Of a stretch of DNA of 64,000 bases, positions 49,899-58,303 are shown in pieces. A program made the position numbers and the translations under genes. Under the pieces are notes generated by a model. That model was not told the DNA's origin, made no database searches, and worked only from the letters and a program-made list of their open reading frames with translations. The DNA comes from a virus. The stretch's first letter is position 1; each line of letters starts with the position of its first letter. The DNA lies in IMG/VR virus record IMGVR_UViG_3300044819_000016, positions 1 to 64,000 of that record; one strand, given 5' to 3'.

Positions 49899-50465
49899 AT
49901 GAGCGCAAGCGGCGGTAGTGCGTGGTATTCGGAGATACTGAAGGACCCGAGGTGGCAGAAGAAGCGACTGGAGATCATGAGTCGCGACGGGTTCAAATGC
50001 GTGAACTGCGAAGCGTCAGATAAGACGCTTCACGTTCACCACCTGCGATACCTCAAGGGCAAGAAACCATGGGAGCATGGCGACGAGAACCTCCAGACGC
50101 TCTGCGTGGATTGCCACGCAACCGAATCAGTGGTTGACGAGAGACTGAAGGAGGCGATTTTCGCCTATGCCATTTTCTGCGGTGGCAAAGAGGGTCTGCT
50201 CGGGTACCTGGAGGCGGCGGCCGCTTATTGGCATTTTGGCAAAGATGGCGATCACGCCCCGTTGTCAGTGAAAATAATAAGTACTGCCCACGCATGCGGA
50301 ATAGCCAAGTGGCTCAGGGAGCAGGACGCCGGGGTCGACATCGATGGCGCTGGCGTAGTAGCCTTGGCAACCATCGATGAGGAGTCATCGCTGGCCATCG
50401 TCGACATCCAGGGTTTGCTGTTCAGTCTTCTGCCGGCGGGTGACCCGAGGCTTCCTCGCCCATGA
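49899..50465 (+). CDS. HNH endonuclease-like protein
   Basis: 188 residues from ATG 49899. SEILKDPRWQKKRLEIMSRDGFKCVNCEASDKTLHVHHLRYLKGKKPWEHGDENLQTLCVDCHATE contains the HNH elements: CVNC zinc pair, HVHH, Asn in ENLQTLC and CVDCH. The catalytic beta-beta-alpha-metal fold is plausible. The C-terminal 120 residues are helical and Ala-rich and may be a separate domain. It may nick or cut DNA during recombination or packaging, or be a free-standing homing-type gene. Confidence 0.65.
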   Translation: MSASGGSAWYSEILKDPRWQKKRLEIMSRDGFKCVNCEASDKTLHVHHLRYLKGKKPWEHGDENLQTLCVDCHATESVVDERLKEAIFAYAIFCGGKEGLLGYLEAAAAYWHFGKDGDHAPLSVKIISTAHACGIAKWLREQDAGVDIDGAGVVALATIDEESSLAIVDIQGLLFSLLPAGDPRLPRP

Positions 50466-51202
50466 GCTGCGCGTGCCATGTCCAACCTTCCGTCAGAAGG
50501 ACCATCCGAATCAGCAAGGAGGAGACCGTTCGGTCCATGGTTTGCCCTTGCTGCCATGCGACCTGGAAAACGCGTGAACTGGACATCGTGGGGAGCCATA
50601 TGGAGGCAGTTAACGGGTGGCATATGGCCACTAATAGCCAGATCACAGATGTGATCGAAGATGATCCGATACCAAGAAGATCCAATGAAATTGCGGTGAT
50701 CACGAAGTTGTCGGGCATTTCTACGCCTCGCGTTAAGGGGGGAGGGGGGGTTTCCGTGATCCACTCTCCAGAAAGTGATCAGCCTCTAAGTGATGATCAT
50801 CAGGGATTGATCCTCCAACTTCCCAGTAAACCTACCGCGCGCGCGCCCGCGACCCCTGCGCCCGCGACCCCAGGGGCATTCGATCGATTCTGGGCCGCCT
50901 ACCCGAGGAAGGTGGCCAAGGCCAGGGCCCTTGCGACGTGGAAAAAGAAACGCCCAATCCTCTCCGTCGTCCTGGACGCCCTGGAGTGGCAGAAGGTCGA
51001 ATGGGCCAAGGGGGATCTGAAGTTCATCCCTCATCCGGCATCTTGGATCCACGACGGTAGATGGGAGGACGAGCGCCCGAAGCCAGGCGCCAACGCCCCC
51101 GTCCGCGACGTCGCCATTGGCTGGGCACCGGCCCCTCGTCGCTCCGAGAACTTCGTGGAAGGCGTCGGCGGATACGCCAGCGTGAAGGGGGCGAACGAAT
51201 GA
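50462..51202 (+). CDS. Replication initiator/organiser-like protein
   Basis: 246 residues from ATG 50462 (ATGA overlap). An N-terminal zinc site (VCPCCHATWK) is followed by a long polar linker. The C-terminal AFDRFWAAYPRKVAKARALATWKK ... EWAKGDLKFIPHPASWIHDGRWEDE matches the FW-x-A-Y-P-R-K region found at the end of many phage replication proteins that recruit the helicase loader. The gene overlaps loader and helicase genes. The origin-like cluster lies in the linker-coding part, as in lambda gene O. Confidence 0.65.
   Translation: MSCACHVQPSVRRTIRISKEETVRSMVCPCCHATWKTRELDIVGSHMEAVNGWHMATNSQITDVIEDDPIPRRSNEIAVITKLSGISTPRVKGGGGVSVIHSPESDQPLSDDHQGLILQLPSKPTARAPATPAPATPGAFDRFWAAYPRKVAKARALATWKKKRPILSVVLDALEWQKVEWAKGDLKFIPHPASWIHDGRWEDERPKPGANAPVRDVAIGWAPAPRRSENFVEGVGGYASVKGANE
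50641..50812 (+). other. Origin-like cluster of GATC/GTGATC motifs inside the initiator gene
   Basis: In about 170 bp there are nine GATC sites: 50641, 50653, 50663, 50679, 50698, 50758, 50777, 50795 and 50809. They include the inverted repeat GATCAC-AGAT-GTGATC (50641-50656), GTGATCAC (50696-50703) and the palindrome TGATGATCATCA (50790-50801). A G-run (50736-50750) lies between. The region is AT-richer than its surroundings and sits in the linker between two protein domains. Background GATC is frequent in this genome, so enrichment needs testing. Confidence 0.4.
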
Positions 51203-51849
51203 AACTTCCAGAGCGCACCGCTGGTGAAGACCTGGAGGCGTGGATCGCTCGCCTGTACGAATTGGAGATGTCTCCAGCCGGGAAGGCGGCTCGGCGCGAC
51301 GAGGTCGCCGCCGGGATCGTCAAGGCCCGTGGCGAGCAGCGGGCGCAATTGGTGGCGATGGGCGCCCCTCTCGTGGCGGTCACCGCCCTTGAACACTTGA
51401 AGAAATCTCCCCTCATCGCCGCCGTCCGGGAGAATCCACCGCGTGTTCTCCTGGCCCTATCTGCTGGCGTAGGAGCTGGAAAGACGGTCGCAGCATGCGC
51501 GGCGATGCTCGACGTTCTTCAGTCAGGCTGGGAGTCGCTGTTCGTCCGGGCCATCCCATTCGCCCGGTGGGATCGATACGATGATGACGAGATGGGTCGG
51601 CTATTGGAAACTCGACTCCTGATCATCGATGATCTCGGACAGGAATTCATGGACGCGAAGGGGAATTTCGCCGTCCTCCTGGACGAAGTCACGGCAACGC
51701 GATCGGAGAATAACCTGCGAACGATCCTGACGACGAACCTGAGTGTCGGCGACTTCCGGACTCGATACGGTGAGCGCATCGCCAGCCGCATCTCTGGCCT
51801 CGGGGGATTCTTCGAATACTCGGGCCGCGATCTCCGGGTGAAGCCATGA
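51199..51849 (+). CDS. DnaC-like helicase loader (AAA+)
   Basis: 216 residues from ATG 51199 (ATGA overlap). Walker A SAGVGAGKT (about 88-96), Walker B LLIIDDLG, a sensor strand TILTTNL, and an arginine-finger-like ERIASRI. The C-terminal end is short. It lies between the initiator and the helicase and would load the DnaB-type ring onto single strands. All key AAA+ elements are present. Confidence 0.8.
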   Translation: MKLPERTAGEDLEAWIARLYELEMSPAGKAARRDEVAAGIVKARGEQRAQLVAMGAPLVAVTALEHLKKSPLIAAVRENPPRVLLALSAGVGAGKTVAACAAMLDVLQSGWESLFVRAIPFARWDRYDDDEMGRLLETRLLIIDDLGQEFMDAKGNFAVLLDEVTATRSENNLRTILTTNLSVGDFRTRYGERIASRISGLGGFFEYSGRDLRVKP

Positions 51850-53222
51850 ACGCGCCGCCGTTCTCCATGGAATCCGAGAAGGCAGCGCTCGGGTCAGTCC
51901 TGATCCGGAACACAGCCTACGACGAGGTGTCATCGCTCGTCGTCGCGGAGGACTTCGTCGGCCTTGGGCACGATGCGATCTTCCGAGCGATGGGCGTCCT
52001 CGTGGCTGCTGGCAAGCCGCCGGGGGACGTGATGCTGCTGATCGAAGAGGTCCGTCGCTCGGGCAGTCTCGGCAAACTCGACGGCGGCGAGATGTACATG
52101 CTCACGTTGAGCGGGGCTGTCCCCACAGCCGAAAATGCTGTTCACTACGCACGGATCATCCGGGACAAAGCCGTCTTGCGCCGGGTCATGGCCGCTTGTG
52201 CAGAGACGATTGCACGAGCCAGTTCCAACGAGGCGGTTGGCGCATCCGCCGTACTGGCGGATCACATGGCTGGATTCGAAGCCATTACGATTCGCGGCGA
52301 TCGCGGCTCCGAGTCATACTCCGATCTCGGTAGTCGCGTGCTCGATGTCGTCGAGGCGAAGTGCAAGGCACCTGACGGCTACCAGATCCCGATCGGCATC
52401 AAGGAGTTCGACGAGGAATACGGCGGCTTCAGAGCTGGGCAATTCGTCCTGATCGGTGGGCGCCCAGGGAACTTCAAGACGACGTTTGCCGTCAACACCG
52501 CCGTCCGGATGGCGATGACGAGCAACATCTCGTCGCTGATCTTCTCGCTCGAAATGTCGAAACAGGAATTGTTCGAGAAGATGCTGGCCCAGATTTCCGA
52601 AGTGGACTCGAAGAAGATCACACGCGGGACGCTCGACGTCGCGGAATGGAAGTCAATCCACGGGGCACACAAGGTTCTGTCTAAGCTCCCGATCCTGATC
52701 GACGACCGCGAAGATATCGCCGCCGAGGATCTGTGCTCCGCGGCTCGGATGTGGTCGCGCTCGGTAGATGCCGGCGGACCACCGAAGATGAAAGCGATTT
52801 GGATCGACTCCATGTCTCAACTCTCGCTGCGAAAGGAAGGTCGGCGGTTCGATGACGTCTCGAAGATTTCGCGGATGCTGAAGCGCCTGGCGCGGTCCCT
52901 AGGCTGCCCGGTGTTCCTGGTGGCGCACGTCAACCGCGAGGTCGAAAAGTCAGTGCGACCGCGCAAGCCGAGGCTCTCCGATCTCCGTGAGTCTGGAAGC
53001 CTTGAGCAAGACGCCGACGTCGTCCTGTTCCCATGGATCACTCCGGGCCAGTCGGCAGACGTCCTCGACGCTCACCTGCTGATGGTCAAAGTCCGCGACG
53101 GCGTGCCGTCCGAGGTTCCAGTCTCGATCCATCGGCGGTGCGGGGCCTTCAAAAGCCGCGAAGACTCAACGTTCGTGAGCACACTCGCCTCTGCCCCCGA
53201 CCATTGGGGCAACCCGGAATGA
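51846..53222 (+). CDS. DnaB-like replicative helicase with altered Walker A
   Basis: 458 residues from ATG 51846. The N-terminal helical domain (residues 1-120, AALGSVLIRNTAYDEVSS ... HDAIFRAM) and the RecA-like core are recognisable. The P-loop reads GGRPGNFKTTF (204-214): where DnaB has Gly before the Lys (GKT), this has Phe210. Other motifs are present: FSLEMSKQELFEKMLAQ, IWIDSMSQL, and HVNREVEKSV ... LRESGSLEQDADVV. It may still be active, as phage helicases with such loops exist, but the residue deserves a look. Confidence 0.8.
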   Translation: MNAPPFSMESEKAALGSVLIRNTAYDEVSSLVVAEDFVGLGHDAIFRAMGVLVAAGKPPGDVMLLIEEVRRSGSLGKLDGGEMYMLTLSGAVPTAENAVHYARIIRDKAVLRRVMAACAETIARASSNEAVGASAVLADHMAGFEAITIRGDRGSESYSDLGSRVLDVVEAKCKAPDGYQIPIGIKEFDEEYGGFRAGQFVLIGGRPGNFKTTFAVNTAVRMAMTSNISSLIFSLEMSKQELFEKMLAQISEVDSKKITRGTLDVAEWKSIHGAHKVLSKLPILIDDREDIAAEDLCSAARMWSRSVDAGGPPKMKAIWIDSMSQLSLRKEGRRFDDVSKISRMLKRLARSLGCPVFLVAHVNREVEKSVRPRKPRLSDLRESGSLEQDADVVLFPWITPGQSADVLDAHLLMVKVRDGVPSEVPVSIHRRCGAFKSREDSTFVSTLASAPDHWGNPE

Positions 53223-53527
53223 AGACCAAGAACATCGATATGTTTGCCGCCCCGGCTGCTCCAGTCGCTCCCAGTGCCCCGCTCAGGGCCTCCAAGGCCC
53301 CGGCGCCCCAGCCGACAGAGAACGCCCCGCCAGCGCGAAGCCAGAGGCCCTGGGTGACGGCTCCGCCGGCCAGGACGCCTGTGTACTACATCACATCGGG
53401 CATCTCGACCTACGTCTGGCTGTGCCCCAGGCACGTCGTCGCCCGGAAGAAGGCCGGTTGGACGGTCAAGGGAACCGGGACCTACGCTGACTGGGGCTGC
53501 GACGATTGCCCTCGCGAGACGGGCTAA
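53219..53527 (+). CDS. Small protein with Pro/Ala-rich start and two CxxC-like sites
   Basis: 102 residues from ATG 53219 (ATGA overlap). Residues 10-50 are Ala/Pro-rich; then YYITSGISTYVWLCPRHVVARKKAGWTVKGTGTYADWGCDDCPRETG gives one Cys and a CDDC pair, a possible zinc site. It ends in the GGGCTAACTT gene-end motif. Unknown function. Confidence 0.55.
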   Translation: MKTKNIDMFAAPAAPVAPSAPLRASKAPAPQPTENAPPARSQRPWVTAPPARTPVYYITSGISTYVWLCPRHVVARKKAGWTVKGTGTYADWGCDDCPRETG

Positions 53528-53549
53528 CTTCCCTCGTACGGAGGGAACG

Positions 53550-54110
53550 ATGAGCGAAAGAAAAGTCAGCACCGATGCCTTGGAGACCCTTGGCACGATT
53601 CACACGAAGGACGAGAAGCGCGATGCCATTCACCTGGCGGTCGTTCAGGTGAGTGCCAAGATGCTCCTTAATCCAGGGGAGTCGATCGCGATCAGGAACG
53701 GCTGGGCACACATCCCAAGAGGCGACGAGGAATCCCTGGCCATCGTCGACCCGTTCCTCACGGCCAAGGTGCGCTATGGCGATCGGTTCTGGGCTGTCCT
53801 GCGCCCGCGCTTGGTGACGTCACTGCGCCACGTCTGGACGCATACCGCGTTCCCTGACACCGAGGCCCACCAGGATGGCCGCACGGCATCCGAGGTGTGG
53901 ATGGACGACTTCTCCAAGTCCCTCGGGATAACCACGGAGACGCTCATGGAGGGCGCGAAGAGGTACCTGAAATATGACGACCGCCTGTATTGCGGGGAGT
54001 TGTTCGACGGCAAGGAAATTCCCAAAGAGTTTTGGAGGCACTTCGAGGAGATCGAGAAGACCACCGTCCCCCAGGAGAAGCGGCACGACTTCTTGAGCTG
54101 CTCATGCTGA
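53550..54110 (+). CDS. Hypothetical phage protein
   Basis: 186 residues from ATG 53550 with GGAGGGAA at 53540-53547. Mixed alpha/beta (SIAIRNGWAHIPRGDEESLAIVDPFLTAKVRYGDRFWAVLRP..., GRTASEVWMDDFSKSLGITTETLMEGAKRYLKYDDRLYCGELFDGKEIPKEFWRHF). I recognise no domain. It lies in the replication block. Confidence 0.55.
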   Translation: MSERKVSTDALETLGTIHTKDEKRDAIHLAVVQVSAKMLLNPGESIAIRNGWAHIPRGDEESLAIVDPFLTAKVRYGDRFWAVLRPRLVTSLRHVWTHTAFPDTEAHQDGRTASEVWMDDFSKSLGITTETLMEGAKRYLKYDDRLYCGELFDGKEIPKEFWRHFEEIEKTTVPQEKRHDFLSCSC

Positions 54111-54595
54111 AGCCAACGACGAAGCAGATCGCCGATGCCATGCCGCTGACCGAGAGCCACACGGCGCCGCACGGTCCATTCCCGCTGGAGCAGTTCATGT
54201 GCGGCATCTGCGGCCAGGGCTCCGGCTCCCTCGCGCTCTACCGCGAGTGCGACGTCGTCGACAAGCCGTATCCCGGCGACGAAGCCTTGATCTTCATCGG
54301 TAGGGACCACGCCGGGTGCATGCGTGCGATGGACGCCCATCCTCGGCTCTACATCGAGGAGTCCGGGAATCCGGGCAGCTTCCCGGCGCTCTGCGGGGAG
54401 TGCACCTGGCGCGTCGATTTGCGCTGCGAACACCCTGATCAGTTCGTCAAAAGCGGTCCCGGTCTGAAGGTGGATCTGACAGACCCACTCCGCGGCGCAA
54501 TCGTCTGCGGGACTGACAGACAGGGGCGCCGCGCGCGAATCAGGATGGTCAACCGCGCCGTCTCGTGCGCTGGCCAAGAAATCAAAGGAGGGTGA
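54104..54595 (+). CDS. Small Cys-containing hypothetical protein
   Basis: 163 residues from ATG 54104 (overlap of 7 nt). Several Cys pairs: MCGICGQGSGS and ALCGECTWRVDLRC, possible zinc sites. Mid-part VDKPYPGDEALIFIGRDHAGC. Unknown family. Confidence 0.5.
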   Translation: MLKPTTKQIADAMPLTESHTAPHGPFPLEQFMCGICGQGSGSLALYRECDVVDKPYPGDEALIFIGRDHAGCMRAMDAHPRLYIEESGNPGSFPALCGECTWRVDLRCEHPDQFVKSGPGLKVDLTDPLRGAIVCGTDRQGRRARIRMVNRAVSCAGQEIKGG

Positions 54596-54596
54596 G

Positions 54597-55253
54597 ATGA
54601 ACGAATCGAAGCCAGAGCATCCGACGGGTGACACGGTGGCCACGGACCTGAATGTCGAGATCGATGCCATGCGCAAGGTCTACATGGCGGTACTCGCCGT
54701 GCCGCCCGAGCGCCGCGCCGAGGTCTTGGCGTGGGTCAGCAAGCGCCTCGAACCCCAGCGCGCGAAGCAGTTCGTCCGCGACCCGCAGGCCGCTCAGGCG
54801 AACCCGGTGATCCTGCACGTCGGCGACCCGACTCCGCATGAGGTGGCATTCACGAACGACCCGAGGAAGTACGCGCATCTCATGGATCCCCAGGACGTCC
54901 AGTCGGCGACGGAGAAGATTCAGCAGCTGCGCCCCAGCCTCGGCCTAGTGAACCCTGGTGGCGGCCTCACCATCGCAATAGGAGGCGGCGGCACGTCGGG
55001 AGCCGGCGAACCGACCGCGACCATCAAAGACATCCGTGGCCACCACTCGCCATACGCCGAACTGGGGACTTTGCGACAGGTGATCACCGAGGTGGTACGT
55101 CACAAGTTCGGAGGTGTCACACCTGCCCCCGTGGCGATGGTGGAGTTCATCCGGGAGCTTCGAGATGGACCGAACGGCCCGACGAGGGGATTTCTGAACG
55201 TGATCCCGGACGACACGCTGGAGGAGCGGATCACCCAGCTCCTGGAGGGCTAA
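54597..55253 (+). CDS. Hypothetical protein of the replication block
   Basis: 218 residues from ATG 54597 with GGAGG at 54588-54592. Helical and acidic first part, a Gly-rich loop (GGGLTIAIGGGGTSGAG), then HHSPYAELGTLRQVITEVVRHKFGG and a helical C-terminus ending in ERITQLLEG. Ends in the GGGCTAACTT motif. No family recognised. Confidence 0.55.
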   Translation: MNESKPEHPTGDTVATDLNVEIDAMRKVYMAVLAVPPERRAEVLAWVSKRLEPQRAKQFVRDPQAAQANPVILHVGDPTPHEVAFTNDPRKYAHLMDPQDVQSATEKIQQLRPSLGLVNPGGGLTIAIGGGGTSGAGEPTATIKDIRGHHSPYAELGTLRQVITEVVRHKFGGVTPAPVAMVEFIRELRDGPNGPTRGFLNVIPDDTLEERITQLLEG

Positions 55254-55290
55254 CTTAGACCCTGTCACCCCACCCCGAACGGAGACCAGA

Positions 55291-55746
55291 ATGGCCCCAC
55301 CGACCAAGCCCCTTCCGGAAGTCATCGACGAGAAGACGATTCGCCTCGCCATCTCGATCAACGCCGATGCGATTCAGCAGGAGTACATCGAGCTTCCATC
55401 GACTCGCTACAAGTTCACCCGCCGGCACATTGCCTCCGCCAAGGCTCATCGGCTCGCCGAGTTGGAGGACGAGATCGAGGAGCAGAAGATTCGAGCCGAT
55501 CTGAAGCGCATCGCCGACGAAGCCAACCCGCCGAAGAAGCTGACGGTCGCCGACATGGAGCAGATCGTGATCCTCGATCCCCGCTACCGCCAGTCGAAGG
55601 AACGTGTCATCAACGCCCGCGAGGCGATGGACCAGGCCGCCGCCATCGTCGCGAGCATCTCTGATAAAAAGGAGATGCTCGTCTCCCTGGGCGCCGACCT
55701 GCGCACCGAAAAAGAAGCCGACCCAAGCATCCGCACCCGCCGCTGA
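55291..55746 (+). CDS. Helical protein, possibly UvsY-like recombination mediator
   Basis: 151 residues from ATG 55291 with GGAGA upstream. Almost all-helical and charged (HRLAELEDEIEEQKIRADLKRIADEA ... LDPRYRQSKERVINAREAMDQAAAIVASISDKKEMLVSLGADLR). Size, helicity and a place between replication genes and the SSB and RecA-like genes recall UvsY-type mediators, but the match is not specific. Confidence 0.4.
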   Translation: MAPPTKPLPEVIDEKTIRLAISINADAIQQEYIELPSTRYKFTRRHIASAKAHRLAELEDEIEEQKIRADLKRIADEANPPKKLTVADMEQIVILDPRYRQSKERVINAREAMDQAAAIVASISDKKEMLVSLGADLRTEKEADPSIRTRR

Positions 55747-55769
55747 CACCAATAAAGGACCCATCCACA

Positions 55770-56132
55770 ATGGCACTCAAGGACATGGAAACCCTGCATC
55801 AGCTGTACCGCGATCTCCAGGTCGCAAAGCAACTCGGCTACAAGCGTCTCGCCGCTGCTCTCGCCACGACGCTTCTCACCTTGGCTCATGGGCTCATCGG
55901 CGAGTGCATGGGCGCCGAGTTGATCGCGAAGGCGGCGAGCGCGGCGAAGGAGGACATGCCGCCCGACGAGGTCAGGCTTCTGTTGCTGATCGTCACCGCC
56001 CCGAATGAATCGTTCGAGACCGTGACGAAGGTTCTCCAGAGGGATCTGGATGCCAAACTCGCCAAGGAGCGCGAGGCGTCCCAGGAGCCGGCCCAGACGA
56101 CGACGGAGGAGCGCGAAACGACGGCGGGCTAA
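55770..56132 (+). CDS. Small helical protein before the SSB gene
   Basis: 120 residues from ATG 55770. Mostly helical (QLYRDLQVAKQLGYKRLAAALATTLLTLAHGLIGEC ... PPDEVRLLLLIVTAPNESFETVTKVLQRDLDAKLAKE) with a Thr/Glu-rich end. Ends in the GGGCTAACTT motif just before the SSB gene. Unknown function. Confidence 0.5.
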   Translation: MALKDMETLHQLYRDLQVAKQLGYKRLAAALATTLLTLAHGLIGECMGAELIAKAASAAKEDMPPDEVRLLLLIVTAPNESFETVTKVLQRDLDAKLAKEREASQEPAQTTTEERETTAG

Positions 56133-56180
56133 CTTCCATCCCAACCACCAACCAACCCAAACCCAAAGGAACAAACGCAC

Positions 56181-57233
56181 ATGGCAACAACGACCGACAC
56201 TTTCGTGGAAACCGAGTGGGAGCGATCTTCGCCCGAGGAGATGCGCGAAGACTTCGACGCGTACAAGCGTGACGAAGCCGAGCGCAAGGCACGCGGCGCC
56301 GTGGTCAAACCCGAGGTGGGCAAGACCGTTTGGCGCATCATGCCCAAGATCAAGGGGAAGCGCCTGACGAAGCGGACCTGGACGCACAACGTGAACAACA
56401 AGGTCCTCGCGCAGGCGATGGACCTACTTGCTGGGCTCCCGGACGAGCCGCGTCTGAAGGCAGCCGCCGCGCTCGGGATCATGGACATCCCGGCCCCCAC
56501 GTTCTCCGATGGGTTCTCCGCGACCGTCTGTGCCTCCAAGGTGGAGGACAAGCCGTGCTTCTACTGCACGCTGAACAGCATCCTTCGCGGCATCGGCAAC
56601 GCAGCGCCGGCCCTGGCCGAGACGACCAAGTACCTATCTGGCGAGATCAGTTCGAGCCAGGAGTATTTCGTGGGCGCCGTGAACCTCAGCGACAAGGCCG
56701 AGATGGCGCGTGGACCGCGGATCTTGAAGCTGACAAAGGGGCAGTTCGAGGACCTCGATCGGATCTACTGGGACAAGGAGGCCGGCGGCGACTTCTCCGA
56801 TCCAGACAAGGGGTTCAACCTGATCATCGATCGCATCGAGGACCCGAACACGACGATGGAGATCAACGGTAAGTCGATGCCCAAGACGACCTACAAGATG
56901 TCGGCGGCGCGGACCTCGACCCCGATCCCGAACAGGGACTGGCTGAAGCACCTTCACGATCTCGACACCGCACGCCCCGTGCTGGACGTCGGCGAGGTGC
57001 GAAGGCTCATCGAGGGCACGCCGAAGGGCCCCCAGGCGCCCGCAGCGCCGCAGGGACGTCAACTCACCTCCGTTCCCCCGCCGGCAGCCGTTGCTCCCGC
57101 TGGCGTCGCTCCTGGTGACGCTGGCGAAGACGATGGCGATCCCGACGAGGTCCTCCAGAATCCGAAGGACAGTTCGGACTTCGACAGCCGAGCGAACTTC
57201 AAGAAGCGCGGGATCCGCGGCATCCCAATCTGA
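56181..57233 (+). CDS. gp32-like single-stranded DNA-binding protein
   Basis: 350 residues from ATG 56181. An N-terminal charged part (residues 1-45) is followed by KTVWRIMPKIKGKRLTKRTWTHNVNNK; KPCFYCTLNSI gives Cys residues as in the zinc site of T4 gp32-type proteins, and the core has EYFVGAVNLSDKAEMARGPRILKLTKGQF. The C-terminal third is Pro/Ala-rich, with an acidic GEDDGDPDEVLQNPKDSSDFDS stretch, as SSBs use for partner binding. A strong terminator follows. The assignment rests on these features and on the RecA-like gene next door. Confidence 0.65.
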   Translation: MATTTDTFVETEWERSSPEEMREDFDAYKRDEAERKARGAVVKPEVGKTVWRIMPKIKGKRLTKRTWTHNVNNKVLAQAMDLLAGLPDEPRLKAAAALGIMDIPAPTFSDGFSATVCASKVEDKPCFYCTLNSILRGIGNAAPALAETTKYLSGEISSSQEYFVGAVNLSDKAEMARGPRILKLTKGQFEDLDRIYWDKEAGGDFSDPDKGFNLIIDRIEDPNTTMEINGKSMPKTTYKMSAARTSTPIPNRDWLKHLHDLDTARPVLDVGEVRRLIEGTPKGPQAPAAPQGRQLTSVPPPAAVAPAGVAPGDAGEDDGDPDEVLQNPKDSSDFDSRANFKKRGIRGIPI

Positions 57234-57243
57234 TTCACCGATG

Positions 57244-57286
57244 GGGGAACGCCTGGTACTGGGGAGTCCAGGCGTTCCCCTAATTT
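57244..57286 (+). terminator. Intrinsic terminator between SSB and RecA genes
   Basis: Perfect 13-bp stem GGGGAACGCCTGG (57244-57256) and CCAGGCGTTCCCC (57268-57280) with an 11-nt loop, then TAATTT. A Shine-Dalgarno AGGAGGAA follows for the next gene. Confidence 0.8.
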
Positions 57287-57301
57287 GTCAGGAGGAATCA
57301 G

Positions 57302-58303
57302 ATGGCTCGACCGAAGAAGATCAAGACCGAGAAGGAACCGAAGGCGAAGGCGACCGAGAAGACGTTCGCCGAGCGCGCCGCCGAGATGCTCCGCGCCGAG
57401 TTCGGAGAGGAGTCAGCGGATACCCTGGCGGACGGCGGCTACTCCAAGGTCCACGCCGTGCTGCCAACCGGCCTCGAAGTCCTGGACCGCTGGGTCATCG
57501 GGATCGGTGGCCTGCCCTACGGAAGGATCATCGAGATCAGCGGCCCCGAGGACGTTGGGAAGTCGAGCCTGATTAATGCTCTGATGGCCGCTGCACAGCG
57601 CGATGGCGCGGTGGCTTGCTTGGGGGATGCTGAGCGCAAGGTGCAGCCAGAATGGGTCGATACGTTCGGCGTGAACCGCAAGGAGATCATCCTCCTGCCG
57701 GCGGAGACGGTGGAACAGTTCCTCAGCCAAATCCGCATGATGCTTCGGAAGTACGGCAAGACAAAGAAGATGGTTTTCATCCTCGACTCGGTGGCTACCT
57801 GCATGCCGAAGAAGGCACTTGAGTCCGACCTGAACGAGGCGGAGATCCCTGGTGCGATGGGAGCCGCCTGGAGCCGTGGTCTCCGGGCCCTGCACAAAGC
57901 CCTCTCATCGAGCAATTCGATGCTTGTCTTAACGAACCAGCAGAGATCAAAGATCGGGGTCCTTTTCGGTCCAACCGAGGACACTCCAGGAGGCCGCGCG
58001 ATCAAGCACTATGCCTCGTTGCGGCTTGGAATGTTTCATGGAAAATCGGTCAAGGATGGTGACCGCCACGTAGCGAAGTGGGCGAACGTTCGCGTGCTGA
58101 AGAACCACCTCGGGCCCGGGGCGAACCACCGCAAGGCGGCCATCCTCCTCGATTTCAAAGCTGGATGGGACGACGGCAAATCGACGCTCTATCACGCGCG
58201 CGAGGTCGGCTGCGCGGACGCGAACACGCGGTCTGTCGAGGAGGCGAGGAAGAACCTCGGGTGGTCAGTCGTCGAGGACGCCGGTCTCCCCGGGGCGGCC
58301 TGA
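57302..58303 (+). CDS. RecA/UvsX-like recombinase
   Basis: 333 residues from ATG 57302 with GTCAGGAGGAA just upstream. A charged N-terminus is followed by the RecA core: Walker A ISGPEDVGKSS (about 79-89), Walker B-type FILDSVATCMPK, the loop LTNQQRSKIGVLFGPTEDTPGG, and later KWANVRVLKNHLGPG. A shorter C-terminus than host RecA fits phage UvsX-type proteins. It would drive strand exchange in recombination-dependent replication and repair, with the SSB and SbcCD genes next to it. Confidence 0.85.
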   Translation: MARPKKIKTEKEPKAKATEKTFAERAAEMLRAEFGEESADTLADGGYSKVHAVLPTGLEVLDRWVIGIGGLPYGRIIEISGPEDVGKSSLINALMAAAQRDGAVACLGDAERKVQPEWVDTFGVNRKEIILLPAETVEQFLSQIRMMLRKYGKTKKMVFILDSVATCMPKKALESDLNEAEIPGAMGAAWSRGLRALHKALSSSNSMLVLTNQQRSKIGVLFGPTEDTPGGRAIKHYASLRLGMFHGKSVKDGDRHVAKWANVRVLKNHLGPGANHRKAAILLDFKAGWDDGKSTLYHAREVGCADANTRSVEEARKNLGWSVVEDAGLPGAA

